A stretch of 64,000 bases of DNA, taken from NCBI RefSeq assembly GCF_003289645.1, contig NZ_QLYX01000024.1, forward strand, positions 1 through 64,000, in the 5' to 3' direction. This document shows, one piece after another, positions 1 through 8,037 of the stretch (positions within the stretch are counted from its first letter, which is position 1; each line of letters opens with the position of its first letter). The notes below the pieces were generated by a model. That model worked only from the letters and a program-made list of their open reading frames with translations, did not search any database and was not told the DNA's origin. The translations under genes and the position numbers were made by a program. The DNA comes from Actinomadura craniellae (GTDB taxonomy: Bacteria; Actinomycetota; Actinomycetes; Streptosporangiales; Streptosporangiaceae).

Positions 1-8
1 TGGGGCAC

Positions 9-71
9 GAGGACCTCCTACGGGTGCGGAGTGGCTGTGTGGTAGCTCCACACCACACCTGGGAGGTCCTC
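9..71. terminator. Nested inverted repeats, possible terminator of an upstream gene
   Basis: An outer 10-bp inverted repeat (9-18 with 62-71, arm GAGGACCTCC) encloses a second 7-bp stem (37-43 with 52-58, arm GTGTGGT, 8-nt loop). The 43-nt space between the outer arms is larger than in a simple terminator. It may end a gene lying left of the window or be a structured leader. There is no T-tract. The bases from 72 to 233 hold nothing else I can support. Confidence 0.35.
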
Positions 72-233
72 CCTATTTCAACAACATCCGGCCCGTGTCG
101 CCGTCACCAACGTCCATGAGCAGTACAGTTAGCCGCGGTTCCGGAGCTGCGGTCTCCACCCCCGGTACCGCGGCGGCACTCAGGGGAAAGCCAGGGTCTT
201 CCCCGATGGTGAGGGGAATGCGCGGCGCCGAGC

Positions 234-830
234 ATGGAAGGCATGAACAGCAGCTATCAGGCCGGAGACCTACGGGTCTCCGACAGCGAGCGGGAGCCGG
301 TGCTCGAACGGCTCAAGGACGCCTACGCCGAGGGCCGGCTCGACCACGACGAGTTCGATATGCGGATGCATCTGGCGATGACCGCGAAGACGCGCGCGGA
401 CCTGGCTCAGGTGCTGGGCGACCTGGGCGGCCCGGCGGGGATGCCCGGCGTGCAGGCGCCACCGGTGTACGCCGCGCCGAAGCACGGCGTGCAGGCCCGC
501 CGGGGGGCGGGCTTCGAACCCTGGCCGGGGCCCGCCCCGACCGGGGAGGACCGGATGCTGGCCGCCCTCGCGCACGCCTCCGGCTATGCGACCAGCTTCG
601 TCGGGCCGCTGGTGTTCATGCTGCTGAGCGGCAAGCGGTCGGCGTTCGTCCGCAAGAACGCCGTCGAGGCGCTGAACTTCCAGCTGAGCGTGCTGCTGCT
701 GGTCGTCGCCACCCTCGGGCTCGGGGCGATCGTGTACGCCGTCACCTGGATCATCGCGGGGATCGCGGCCGTCGGCGCCCTCGGCGGGCAGAGCTTCCGG
801 CACCCCTGGATCCTCCGGCTCGTCCGCTGA
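234..830 (+). CDS. DUF1707 and DUF4870 domain membrane protein
   Basis: A 198-aa protein. Residues about 12-64 form a DUF1707 (SHOCT-like) domain: it begins DLRVSDSERE, and the LDHDEFDMRM segment is typical. Residues about 105-175 match DUF4870 (Tic20-like): a short helix, the FVRKNAVEALNFQ motif and two hydrophobic helices. A flexible Pro/Gly linker joins them. Such proteins are common in actinomycetes; their role is unknown and the protein should sit in the cytoplasmic membrane. The ATG at 234 is preceded by GAGGGGA at 211-217, a long spacing, and the ATG at 243 is an alternative. A short hairpin at 868-882 follows the stop. Confidence 0.8.
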   Translation: MEGMNSSYQAGDLRVSDSEREPVLERLKDAYAEGRLDHDEFDMRMHLAMTAKTRADLAQVLGDLGGPAGMPGVQAPPVYAAPKHGVQARRGAGFEPWPGPAPTGEDRMLAALAHASGYATSFVGPLVFMLLSGKRSAFVRKNAVEALNFQLSVLLLVVATLGLGAIVYAVTWIIAGIAAVGALGGQSFRHPWILRLVR

Positions 831-867
831 CCTTCCGGGCGGCGCGGAGTTCGCCGGGCCACCCGGT

Positions 868-882
868 ACTCTCTCGGAGAGT
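868..882 (+). terminator. Short hairpin after the DUF1707 gene
   Basis: ACTCTC (868-873) pairs with GAGAGT (877-882) around a 3-nt loop, 38 nt after the stop of the DUF1707 gene. It is flanked by GGTAC/GTACC (865-869, 887-891), which could extend the structure. There is no T-tract. Confidence 0.35.
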
Positions 883-1020
883 GCGCGTACCATCACTTGG
901 TGTAGTCGGCATGTCGGCGGCCGGAAGAGGTCTGTGACGCCTCTTACGCCCGGGATGTCTGGATCAAACGTGGGATGATCGGTTTACTGAAGGTGGCCAA
1001 TTCATAGGGGAAGAGGCGCG

Positions 1021-2388
1021 GTGGCTGAGCTTGCGGTCAAGGACGACCATCATCGGGCGGTCGAGGCGTTGCTGACGTCGTACCGGGCGATTCCTCCCGG
1101 TACACCCATCCGGCTGGCCAAGCGGACTTCCAACCTGTTCCGCTTTCGCGAGCCGTCCGCCGCACCGGGCCTGGACGTGTCCGGCTTCGATCGGGTGTTG
1201 AGCGTCGATCCCGAGTCGCGTACCGCCGACGTCCAGGGCATGACCACCTACGAGGACCTGGTCGACGCCACCCTGCCGCACGGCCTGATGCCCCTCGTCG
1301 TTCCCCAGCTCAAGACCATCACGCTGGGCGGCGCGGTCACCGGCCTCGGCATCGAGTCGTCCTCCTTCCGTAACGGGCTGCCGCACGAGTCGGTGCTGGA
1401 GATGGAGGTCATGACGGGCGATGGTGAGATCGTCACGGCCACCCGCGACAACGAGCACCGCGACCTGTTCTACGGCTTCCCCAACTCCTACGGGACGCTC
1501 GGCTACACGCTGCGGCTGAAGATCGAGCTCCAGCCGGTCAAGCCGTACGTCCACCTGCGGCACCTGCGCTTCGGCGACCCGGCGAGCTGTGCCACGGCGC
1601 TCAAGGAGATCGCCGGGAGCGGTACCTACGACGGCGCACCGATCGACTTCGTCGACGGGACGGTGTTCTCCCCGGCCGAGCTCTACGTCACGGTCGGCAC
1701 GTTCGCCGAGACCGCCCCGAAGGTCTCCTACTACGGCGGCCAGGAGATCTACTACCGCTCGATCCAGCGGCTGCGGGAGGACCACCTGACGGTCCGTGAC
1801 TACCTCTGGCGGTGGGACACCGACTGGTTCTGGTGCTCCCGGCCGTTCGGCGTGCAGCACCCGCTGGTCCGCCGGCTCTGGCCGGATCAGGCCAAGCGGT
1901 CCGACGTCTACCGGCGGCTGGTCGCCTTCGACAAGCGCGTCCAGTTCTCCGCCCGGCTCGACCGCTGGCGGGGCCGGCCGCCCCGCGAGGACGTCATCCA
2001 GGACATCGAGGTCCCCGTCGAACGGCTGCCGGAATTCCTGGAGTTCTTCGACGCCGAGGTGGGCATGCGCCCGGTCTGGCTCTGCCCGGCCACCGTCCGC
2101 GAACGGTGGCCGCTGTACCCCCTGCAACCGGGCGAGCTCTATGTCAACGCGGGTTTCTGGGGCACGGTTCCGCTGCCCACCGGGCAGATTCCCGACCACC
2201 ACAACCGGCTGATCGAGCGGAAGGTCGCCGCACTGAAAGGGCATAAATCCCTCTACTCGACGGCTTTTTACACGCGTCAGGATTTCTGGCGGCACTACGA
2301 CGGGGAGACCTACCGACGGCTCAAGGAGAGCTACGACCCGAGCTCACGGCTGTTGGACCTCTACGACAAGTGCGTGCGGGGGCGCTGA
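1021..2388 (+). CDS. tmsA: FAD-dependent oxidoreductase TmsA/BfaA (10-methyl fatty acid reductase)
   Basis: A 455-aa flavoprotein of the DHCR24-like FAD_binding_4 family. The FAD-binding half is roughly residues 20-180, with TLGGAVTGLGIESS near residue 100. It is followed directly by a cyclopropane-type methyltransferase gene, the arrangement known for tmsA-tmsB/bfaA-bfaB, where the methyltransferase makes a 10-methylene acyl chain from oleoyl phospholipid and this enzyme reduces it to a 10-methyl (tuberculostearic-type) chain. That function is inferred from the pair. The GTG start has a purine-rich site, AGGGGAAGAGG, just upstream. The gap to tmsB is 55 nt, so co-transcription is likely. Confidence 0.85.
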   Translation: MAELAVKDDHHRAVEALLTSYRAIPPGTPIRLAKRTSNLFRFREPSAAPGLDVSGFDRVLSVDPESRTADVQGMTTYEDLVDATLPHGLMPLVVPQLKTITLGGAVTGLGIESSSFRNGLPHESVLEMEVMTGDGEIVTATRDNEHRDLFYGFPNSYGTLGYTLRLKIELQPVKPYVHLRHLRFGDPASCATALKEIAGSGTYDGAPIDFVDGTVFSPAELYVTVGTFAETAPKVSYYGGQEIYYRSIQRLREDHLTVRDYLWRWDTDWFWCSRPFGVQHPLVRRLWPDQAKRSDVYRRLVAFDKRVQFSARLDRWRGRPPREDVIQDIEVPVERLPEFLEFFDAEVGMRPVWLCPATVRERWPLYPLQPGELYVNAGFWGTVPLPTGQIPDHHNRLIERKVAALKGHKSLYSTAFYTRQDFWRHYDGETYRRLKESYDPSSRLLDLYDKCVRGR

Positions 2389-2443
2389 CGCTTCGCGGGT
2401 GGACGGTCCGTGTCAGGGGCCGCCCGGAACAGGAGGAAAGACC

Positions 2444-3709
2444 ATGACGCTGGCGAAGGTGTTCGAACGGCTGACGGGTGCCGGGGCGCCAGTGGAGTTC
2501 GCCGCCTACGACGGATCCAGAGCCGGCCGGCCAGGGTCGGAGATCCAGATCGACGTCCGCTCTCCCTACGCGGTGTCCTATCTCGTGTACTCCTCGGGAG
2601 CCCTCGGCCTGGCCAGGGCGTACGTCGCGGGGTATCTCGACGTCCGCGGCGACATGTACACCGCGCTCAGCCGCATGCAGCAGGTGTTCGACGACGTGTC
2701 CCTCGCCGACCGGCTGCGGATCGTCCGCGAGGTGGCCGGCGATCCGCTGCTGCGTGCCGCGGTGTCCCGGCGGCTGCCCCCACCGCCGCAGGAGGTCAGC
2801 ACCGGCCGGTCGTTCCTGCGGCACACCAAGCGGCGCGACGCCCGCGCCATCTCCCACCACTACGACGTCTCCAACACCTTCTACGAGTGGGTGCTCGGCC
2901 CCTCCATGGCCTACACCTGCGCCTGTTATCCGCGCCCCGACGCGACCCTGGAAGAGGCGCAGTACCACAAGTTCGACCTGGTGGCCCGCAAGCTCGCGCT
3001 GCAGCCCGGCATGCGGCTGCTCGACGTGGGCTGCGGCTGGGGCGGCATGGTGATGCACGCGGCCCGGCACTACGGGGTCAAGGCGCTCGGCGTCACGCTG
3101 TCCAAGCAGCAGGCCGAGTGGGCGCAGAAGGCGATCGCGGAGTCGGGCCTGTCCGAACTGGCCGAGGTGCGCCACCTCGACTACCGGGACGTCACCGAGC
3201 ACGACTTCGACGCCATCAGCTCGATCGGCCTGACCGAGCACATCGGCCAGGCCAACCTGCCCTCCTACTTCTCGTTCCTGTACGGGCGGCTGAAGCCGGG
3301 CGGCAGGCTGCTCAACCACACCATCACCCGGCCCGACAACACCCAGGCGTCGATCCGCAAGGAAGGGTTCATCAACCGCTACGTCTTCCCGGACGGCGAG
3401 CTTGAGGGGCCCGGGCTGATCCTGTCGGAGATGCACGACGCGGGCTTCGAGGTCCGGCACGAGGAGAACCTGCGCGAGCACTACGCGATGACGCTCGCCG
3501 GCTGGTGCCGCAACCTCGACGACCACTGGGACGAGGCGGTCGCCGAGGTCGGCGAGGGCACCGCCCGGGTGTGGCGGCTCTACATGGCCGGCTGCCGGCT
3601 GGGCTTCGAGCAGAACTGGATCCAGCTGCACCAGACGCTGGGCGTCAGGCTCGGCGACGACGGCCGGTCCGGTTTCCCGCTGCGCCCCGACTGGGAGCCG
3701 CAGGGCTGA
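2444..3709 (+). CDS. tmsB: SAM-dependent fatty acyl methyltransferase TmsB/BfaB (CFA synthase family)
   Basis: A 421-aa protein of the cyclopropane-fatty-acyl-phospholipid synthase family. SAM motif I, LLDVGCGWGGM, lies near residue 192, and the DYRDV and SIGLTEHIG segments are typical of the family. With tmsA next to it, the likely reaction is methylation of C10 of membrane oleoyl chains to a methylene group, the first step to 10-methylstearate. I chose the ATG at 2444 because AGGAGG (2431-2436) lies 7 nt before it; the reading frame is open further upstream to 2399, but without a comparable site. A hairpin at 3719-3738 follows the stop. Confidence 0.87.
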   Translation: MTLAKVFERLTGAGAPVEFAAYDGSRAGRPGSEIQIDVRSPYAVSYLVYSSGALGLARAYVAGYLDVRGDMYTALSRMQQVFDDVSLADRLRIVREVAGDPLLRAAVSRRLPPPPQEVSTGRSFLRHTKRRDARAISHHYDVSNTFYEWVLGPSMAYTCACYPRPDATLEEAQYHKFDLVARKLALQPGMRLLDVGCGWGGMVMHAARHYGVKALGVTLSKQQAEWAQKAIAESGLSELAEVRHLDYRDVTEHDFDAISSIGLTEHIGQANLPSYFSFLYGRLKPGGRLLNHTITRPDNTQASIRKEGFINRYVFPDGELEGPGLILSEMHDAGFEVRHEENLREHYAMTLAGWCRNLDDHWDEAVAEVGEGTARVWRLYMAGCRLGFEQNWIQLHQTLGVRLGDDGRSGFPLRPDWEPQG

Positions 3710-3718
3710 GCCGGAGCG

Positions 3719-3738
3719 GGCCGGACGGCGTTCCGGCC
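3719..3738. terminator. Terminator hairpin between tmsB and the convergent lipoprotein gene
   Basis: GGCCGGA (3719-3725) pairs with TCCGGCC (3732-3738) around a 6-nt loop, in the 66-nt space between two convergent stop codons. It could serve both strands. There is no clear T-tract on either side. Confidence 0.5.
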
Positions 3739-3775
3739 TTCCCGTCCTCCGGGAGTTCGGGGCGCGCCTCTCCGG

Positions 3776-4444
3776 TCATTCGGGGCGGAACGACTGGATG
3801 ATCCGGTCGAGGTCGGCGATCGGGGATCCCTGCCGGGCGGTGAGGGAGAGGTTGCACGACTTGTCGCCGGGGGCGGGCGTCTTGATCTCGGTGACGTTTT
3901 CGGCGATGCCGTCCTTCCGGTTCCTGGCGTAGGTGATCCTGATCCCGGGCTTGCCGGCCACGGTCACGTCGGCGATCTGGAGGTTCTCGGCACCGTACGA
4001 GGGGGCCAGGTTCCGGGTCGAGTTCTTCAGCGCCTCGATCGAGTTGCCGAGGAGCCCGGCGGAGGAGCACAGGGCCGACAGGTGCGCGGCGTAGTCGCCG
4101 TTCGCGCTGGCCGGGTCGAGGGCGTACGCCCCGCCCTGCTCCTGGGCCTCCTTCATGATCTCTGTGAGCAGTTCGGGCTGCGGCGCGGTGGTGATCCCGA
4201 AGGTGGTGCGCACCAGCGCGGACTGGTCGGTGGCGGGGTCGACGGGCGTCCAGCCCGCCGGCAGGTCGAGGGTGAAGCCGGCGGTGCCGCCGCCGACCTG
4301 CCGGACCTGGGGGGATGCGCTGCCGGAGGCGGAGCCGGCGGTCTCCGTGGCGGTCTGCCCGCCGTGCGTCTCCGCCGCGCAGGCGGGCAAACCGAGGACG
4401 AGCCCGGCGCTCAGGACGCCGGCCATCAGTGCGCGCTGTCTCAT
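3776..4444 (-). CDS. Putative exported lipoprotein of unknown function
   Basis: A 222-aa protein with a basic N-terminus, a hydrophobic stretch and the lipobox LPAC (Cys22), so it is probably exported and lipid-anchored. A Ser/Thr/Gly-rich linker follows. The mature part has the segment FTLDLPAGWTPVD, typical of small actinobacterial lipoproteins of the LpqN/PsbP-like type, but I cannot name the family with certainty. The start at 4444 is supported by GGAGGG a few nt upstream on the minus strand. The frame stays open upstream to 4849 but that part overlaps the P450 gene on the other strand. Confidence 0.75.
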   Translation of the reverse strand: MRQRALMAGVLSAGLVLGLPACAAETHGGQTATETAGSASGSASPQVRQVGGGTAGFTLDLPAGWTPVDPATDQSALVRTTFGITTAPQPELLTEIMKEAQEQGGAYALDPASANGDYAAHLSALCSSAGLLGNSIEALKNSTRNLAPSYGAENLQIADVTVAGKPGIRITYARNRKDGIAENVTEIKTPAPGDKSCNLSLTARQGSPIADLDRIIQSFRPE

Positions 4445-4712
4445 GGGTCCCTCCGCGGGGGGCTCGGAACGTGGAGAGTGTAAGGCCCCCGGGCGAGACG
4501 GGCCGAACTTCGCCGATTGATGGACGCACACGGCCGGAGAGTGGTACCTCAGGCTGGGACGGTGGCCCTTCTGCCCGGGGCCACACCCACGCCCCGGCCG
4601 TGATGATCGGGGAGAAGGCCGCCGATCTGATCCGTGGCTGAGCCTGGCGCCCACCCTCTTGACACTGGCACTATGTATGTAAACCGAATCGGGTTCTAGC
4701 GTGGGCGGTGTG

Positions 4713-5960
4713 ATGGTGCTCAAGGCCGAGGACATCAATCTGACCGACTGGGAGTTCTGGGCGCGTCCCTGGGCGGAACGCGACGCGGCGTTCCGCGTGC
4801 TGCGGGGCCGGCCGGAACTGCCCTTCTTCGATGAGCCCGAGGTGTTCATCGTGCCGCAGGGGCCCGGCTACTACGCGGTGACCCGGCACGCCGACGTCGT
4901 CGAGGCCAGCCGCCGGCCGCAGGACTTCTGCTCGGGCAAGGGCGCGATCAACATCCCGGACATGCCGCCGGACATGAACGAGTACTTCGGCTCCATGATC
5001 AGCATGGACGACCCGAGGCACGCCAAGATCCGGCGCATCGTGTCCCGGGCGTTCTCCCCCCGCATGATCCAGCGGTTCGAGGACCAGGTCGAGGAGGCCG
5101 CCGCCCAGATCGTCGAGGAGATCCGGGCCGGTGGTACCGGCGACTTCGTCGCCGACGTCGCGGCCCGGCTGCCCCTGAAGATCATCTGCGACATGATGGG
5201 CATCGCCGAGGAGCACTACGCGACGGTCTACGAGTGCTCCAACGTCATCCTTGCCGGCAACGACCCCGACTTCGTCGGCGAGGGCGGCTACGAAGAGGTC
5301 GCCATCGGCCTGCTCAACGCGGGCCAGACCCTCAAGGACCTGGTCGAGGAGCTGGGCCGGGCGCGCCAGGTCGAGCCCACCGACGACCTCACCTCCGCGC
5401 TCGTCAACGCCAACCTCGACGGCGAGTCGCTGACCGACCAGGAGCTCGGCTCCTTCTTCATCCTGCTGGTGGTGGCCGGCAACGAGACCACCCGCAACGC
5501 CGTCGCGCACGGCCTGCGGCTGTTCACCGAGCACCCCGACCAGCGGGCGCTGCTGTTGGCGGACTTCGAGGGCCGGATCGGCGGTGCCGTCGAGGAGATC
5601 GTCCGCTACAGCTCCCCGGTGATCTGGATGCGCCGCACCGCCACCCGCGACACCATGCTCAACGAGCACGAGATCAAGGCCGGCGACAAGCTGGTGCTGT
5701 ACTACGGCTCGGCCAACCGCGACGAGGCGGTCTTCATCGACCCCGACCGCTTCGACATCCTGCGCACGCCCAACGACCACGTGGGCTTCGGCGGCCCCGG
5801 CCCGCACTTCTGCCTCGGCGCCCACCTGGCCCGGCGGGAGATCACCGTGATGTTCCGGGAACTGTTCACCCGGCTTCCGCAGATCCGCGCGACGGGCGAG
5901 CCCGACCGGCTGCTGTCGAACTTCGTCAACGGGATCAAGCACTTGCCGTACGCGTTCTGA
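4713..5960 (+). CDS. Cytochrome P450, CYP125/CYP142/CYP124-like
   Basis: A 415-aa soluble bacterial P450. The I-helix motif AGNETT is near residue 255, the ExxR motif is in EEIVRY, and the haem-ligand loop FGGPGPHFCLGAHLAR carries Cys367. The N-terminal pattern (SMDDPRHAKIRRIVSRAFSP) and the general look recall the CYP125/CYP142/CYP124 group, which hydroxylates sterol side chains or branched lipids; that substrate is inference, supported weakly by the KstR2 module at 49-53 kb. Start choice is uncertain: GTG 4701, GTG 4710 and ATG 4713 are all in frame, and none has a clear ribosome binding site. Confidence 0.88.
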   Translation: MVLKAEDINLTDWEFWARPWAERDAAFRVLRGRPELPFFDEPEVFIVPQGPGYYAVTRHADVVEASRRPQDFCSGKGAINIPDMPPDMNEYFGSMISMDDPRHAKIRRIVSRAFSPRMIQRFEDQVEEAAAQIVEEIRAGGTGDFVADVAARLPLKIICDMMGIAEEHYATVYECSNVILAGNDPDFVGEGGYEEVAIGLLNAGQTLKDLVEELGRARQVEPTDDLTSALVNANLDGESLTDQELGSFFILLVVAGNETTRNAVAHGLRLFTEHPDQRALLLADFEGRIGGAVEEIVRYSSPVIWMRRTATRDTMLNEHEIKAGDKLVLYYGSANRDEAVFIDPDRFDILRTPNDHVGFGGPGPHFCLGAHLARREITVMFRELFTRLPQIRATGEPDRLLSNFVNGIKHLPYAF

Positions 5961-6078
5961 GCGCTGCCCGGCGGGCGGGTGAACAACTCATGGCATAACG
6001 CCTAAGTCGGGCATTGCCTCCGGATTCGCTTCCTACCCTGGTCCCTTCCAACAAGGGCTGAAATCTCAAGGGGTGCCG

Positions 6079-7992
6079 GTGACCGGACCGGAGGCAGTCG
6101 AGCCATGGGGTGAGCGGGCCGCGCTGGAGCTGCGGCTGGCGGAGGTCGAGTACGAGAAGGAGTCCCGTGAGCAGACCATCGAGCGGCTGACCGAGCGGCT
6201 CGCCGAGCGCGACCGCCGGCTGACCGGGCTCGACCGCGAGCTGGCCCGGCAGCGGCGGAAGACGGCCGAGGCCGAGTGGCGGCTGGAATCGGTCAAGGGA
6301 CGCCGGTGGTGGCGGCTGGGCGAGGCGCTGTCGGCCGCCCGCCGCGGCCCGGTCGCCCTGGCCGGCGGGCTCCGGGCCGCGCTGCGCTCCACCGCCCCGC
6401 CGGCTCCGCCCGCCCAGATCGAACCGCCCCCCGCCGAGCCCGCGGCCCCGCTGGTGGAGCCCGCGCCCGCCTCGCCGCTGCCGGACGGCCCGATCGCCCG
6501 GCCCGAGCTGACCGCGGCGGTGGTCCTCGCCCCCGCCACGGCCGCCGTGCTGCGCTACGAATGGCGGCAGCTCGACGGGTTCGGCCCGGACGACTGGCGG
6601 GAGAAGTTCGAGACCGACCCGCCCGACCTGCTGTTCGTCGAATCGGTGGACACCGACCTGCCGCTGGCCGAGCTGGTGGACTGGTGCCGGGAGCGCGGTA
6701 TCCCCACCGCGTTCTGGGACACCGGCGGCCCGGCCGGCGCGGCCGGCCTCTTCGACCGGGTGTTCGCCACCGGCGCCGCGGCCGCCGACCGGCACCGCGG
6801 CGCGCTCGGCGCCGACCGGGTCGGCGAGCTGCCCTTCGCCGCCCAACCCCGGCTGCACCACCCGATCAGGGTCCCCGACCACGGCCGGTACCCGGTCGCG
6901 TTCGAAGGTGACACCGCCGCCGCCGAGCACATGCTCCCCACCGCCGGGAAGTTCGGCGTGCATCTGCGCGACCCCGCCGCCGAACCACCCCTGGAGAACC
7001 TGCTGACCGCCCGCAAGCAGTACCGGGTTACGCTGCACGCGGGCGACCCGCGACGGGCGTACGAGCTCGCCGCGGCCGGCGTCCCCCTGGTGCACGCGCA
7101 CGAGACGCCGCCCGGACTCGGGCCCGTCGTCACCGACCCCGAGGACACCAAGGCGGTGCTGCGGGCGCTGCTGTTCGGGCCCGAACTGCGCGACCGCCAG
7201 GCGCACCTGGCGCTGCGGGAGATCCACGCCGGGCACACCTACGGCCACCGGGTCACCGCCGTGCTCGACGCGTTCGGCCGCCCCGACCCCGCCCCGGCCC
7301 GGCCCGCGGTCTCGATGCTGCTGCCCACCTGCCGGCCCGGACAGCTCGCCCAGGCGATCGAGCAGGCGGCCCGCCAGGTCTGGCGCCCCCTGCAACTCGT
7401 CCTGATCCTGCACGGGCTGGACCTGGACCCCGCGGTGGTCGAGGAGAAGGCACGGGCGGCCGGGGTCGACGACGTCGTGGTGCTCGCCCTCGACCGCTCG
7501 CACAGCCTGGGCGCCTGCCTGAACCTGGGCATCGAGGCCGCCGACGGCGACCTCATCGGCAAGATGGACGACGACGAGCTGTACGGCCCGCACTACGTCT
7601 CCGACCTGATCGCGGCGTTCTCCTACACCGAGGCCGACGTGGTCGGGAAGCTGGCCCACTACGCGTACCTGGAGTCGATCGGCGCGACCCTGCTGCGCTG
7701 GCCCGACCACGAGCACCGCTACGTGCGCTTCCTGCGCGGCGGGGCGCTGCTGGCCCGGGGCGGCCTGCTGCGCGAGTACCGGTTCGCCGACCTCGGGCAG
7801 GGCGAGGACACCGACCTGTTCCGCCGGCTGTACGAGGACGGGGTGCTCGCCTACGCCACCGACCGGTTCTCGTTCATGACGATCCGGTACTCCGACCCGT
7901 CCCGGCACACCTGGCGGCCCGCCGACCGGCAGCTGATGGCCAACGCCCGGCTGTTCTCCTACGGCATGCCCGAGGAGCACATCCTCTACTAG
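6079..7992 (+). CDS. Coiled-coil glycosyltransferase (GT2-like C-terminal domain)
   Basis: A 637-aa protein. Residues about 10-75 are charged heptad-like sequence (predicted coiled coil), followed by a Pro/Ala-rich stretch. A middle part resembles the CgeB/Glyco_trans_1_2 type, ending with a GVPLVHAHETP segment. From about residue 409 there is a GT-A glycosyltransferase 2 fold starting SMLLPTCRP, with the metal-binding acidic motif KMDDDE near residue 497 and a later GQGEDTDLFRR segment. It probably transfers sugar to a surface polymer; donor and acceptor are unknown. The GTG at 6079 is preferred because AAGGGG lies 5 nt upstream; the GTG at 6073 abuts that site. Confidence 0.75.
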   Translation: MTGPEAVEPWGERAALELRLAEVEYEKESREQTIERLTERLAERDRRLTGLDRELARQRRKTAEAEWRLESVKGRRWWRLGEALSAARRGPVALAGGLRAALRSTAPPAPPAQIEPPPAEPAAPLVEPAPASPLPDGPIARPELTAAVVLAPATAAVLRYEWRQLDGFGPDDWREKFETDPPDLLFVESVDTDLPLAELVDWCRERGIPTAFWDTGGPAGAAGLFDRVFATGAAAADRHRGALGADRVGELPFAAQPRLHHPIRVPDHGRYPVAFEGDTAAAEHMLPTAGKFGVHLRDPAAEPPLENLLTARKQYRVTLHAGDPRRAYELAAAGVPLVHAHETPPGLGPVVTDPEDTKAVLRALLFGPELRDRQAHLALREIHAGHTYGHRVTAVLDAFGRPDPAPARPAVSMLLPTCRPGQLAQAIEQAARQVWRPLQLVLILHGLDLDPAVVEEKARAAGVDDVVVLALDRSHSLGACLNLGIEAADGDLIGKMDDDELYGPHYVSDLIAAFSYTEADVVGKLAHYAYLESIGATLLRWPDHEHRYVRFLRGGALLARGGLLREYRFADLGQGEDTDLFRRLYEDGVLAYATDRFSFMTIRYSDPSRHTWRPADRQLMANARLFSYGMPEEHILY

Positions 7993-7995
7993 AGC

Positions 7996-8031
7996 CGTCG
8001 AGCCGGCCCCGGTACCGGGGCCGGCTCGACG
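7996..8031. terminator. Perfect 36-bp palindrome, bidirectional terminator
   Basis: Bases 7996-8013 are exactly complementary to 8014-8031, an 18-bp stem without unpaired loop in the alignment. It begins 4 nt after the glycosyltransferase stop and ends 7 nt before the stop of the convergent acyl-CoA ligase gene, so it can terminate both. No T-tract is present, as is usual in high-GC actinomycetes. Confidence 0.85.
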
Positions 8032-8037
8032 AGGGTC

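Noticed and set aside
4659-4702. TTGACA (4659-4664) as the promoter of the P450 gene
   Set aside because: No -10 hexamer lies 16-19 nt downstream; the nearest candidate, TAGCGT at 4697-4702, is 32 nt away.
5935-7980. A 681-codon minus-strand frame opposite the glycosyltransferase gene
   Set aside because: It is a high-GC antisense shadow: low-complexity Gly/Val/Gln/Arg composition and no motif, while the plus strand has clear glycosyltransferase motifs.
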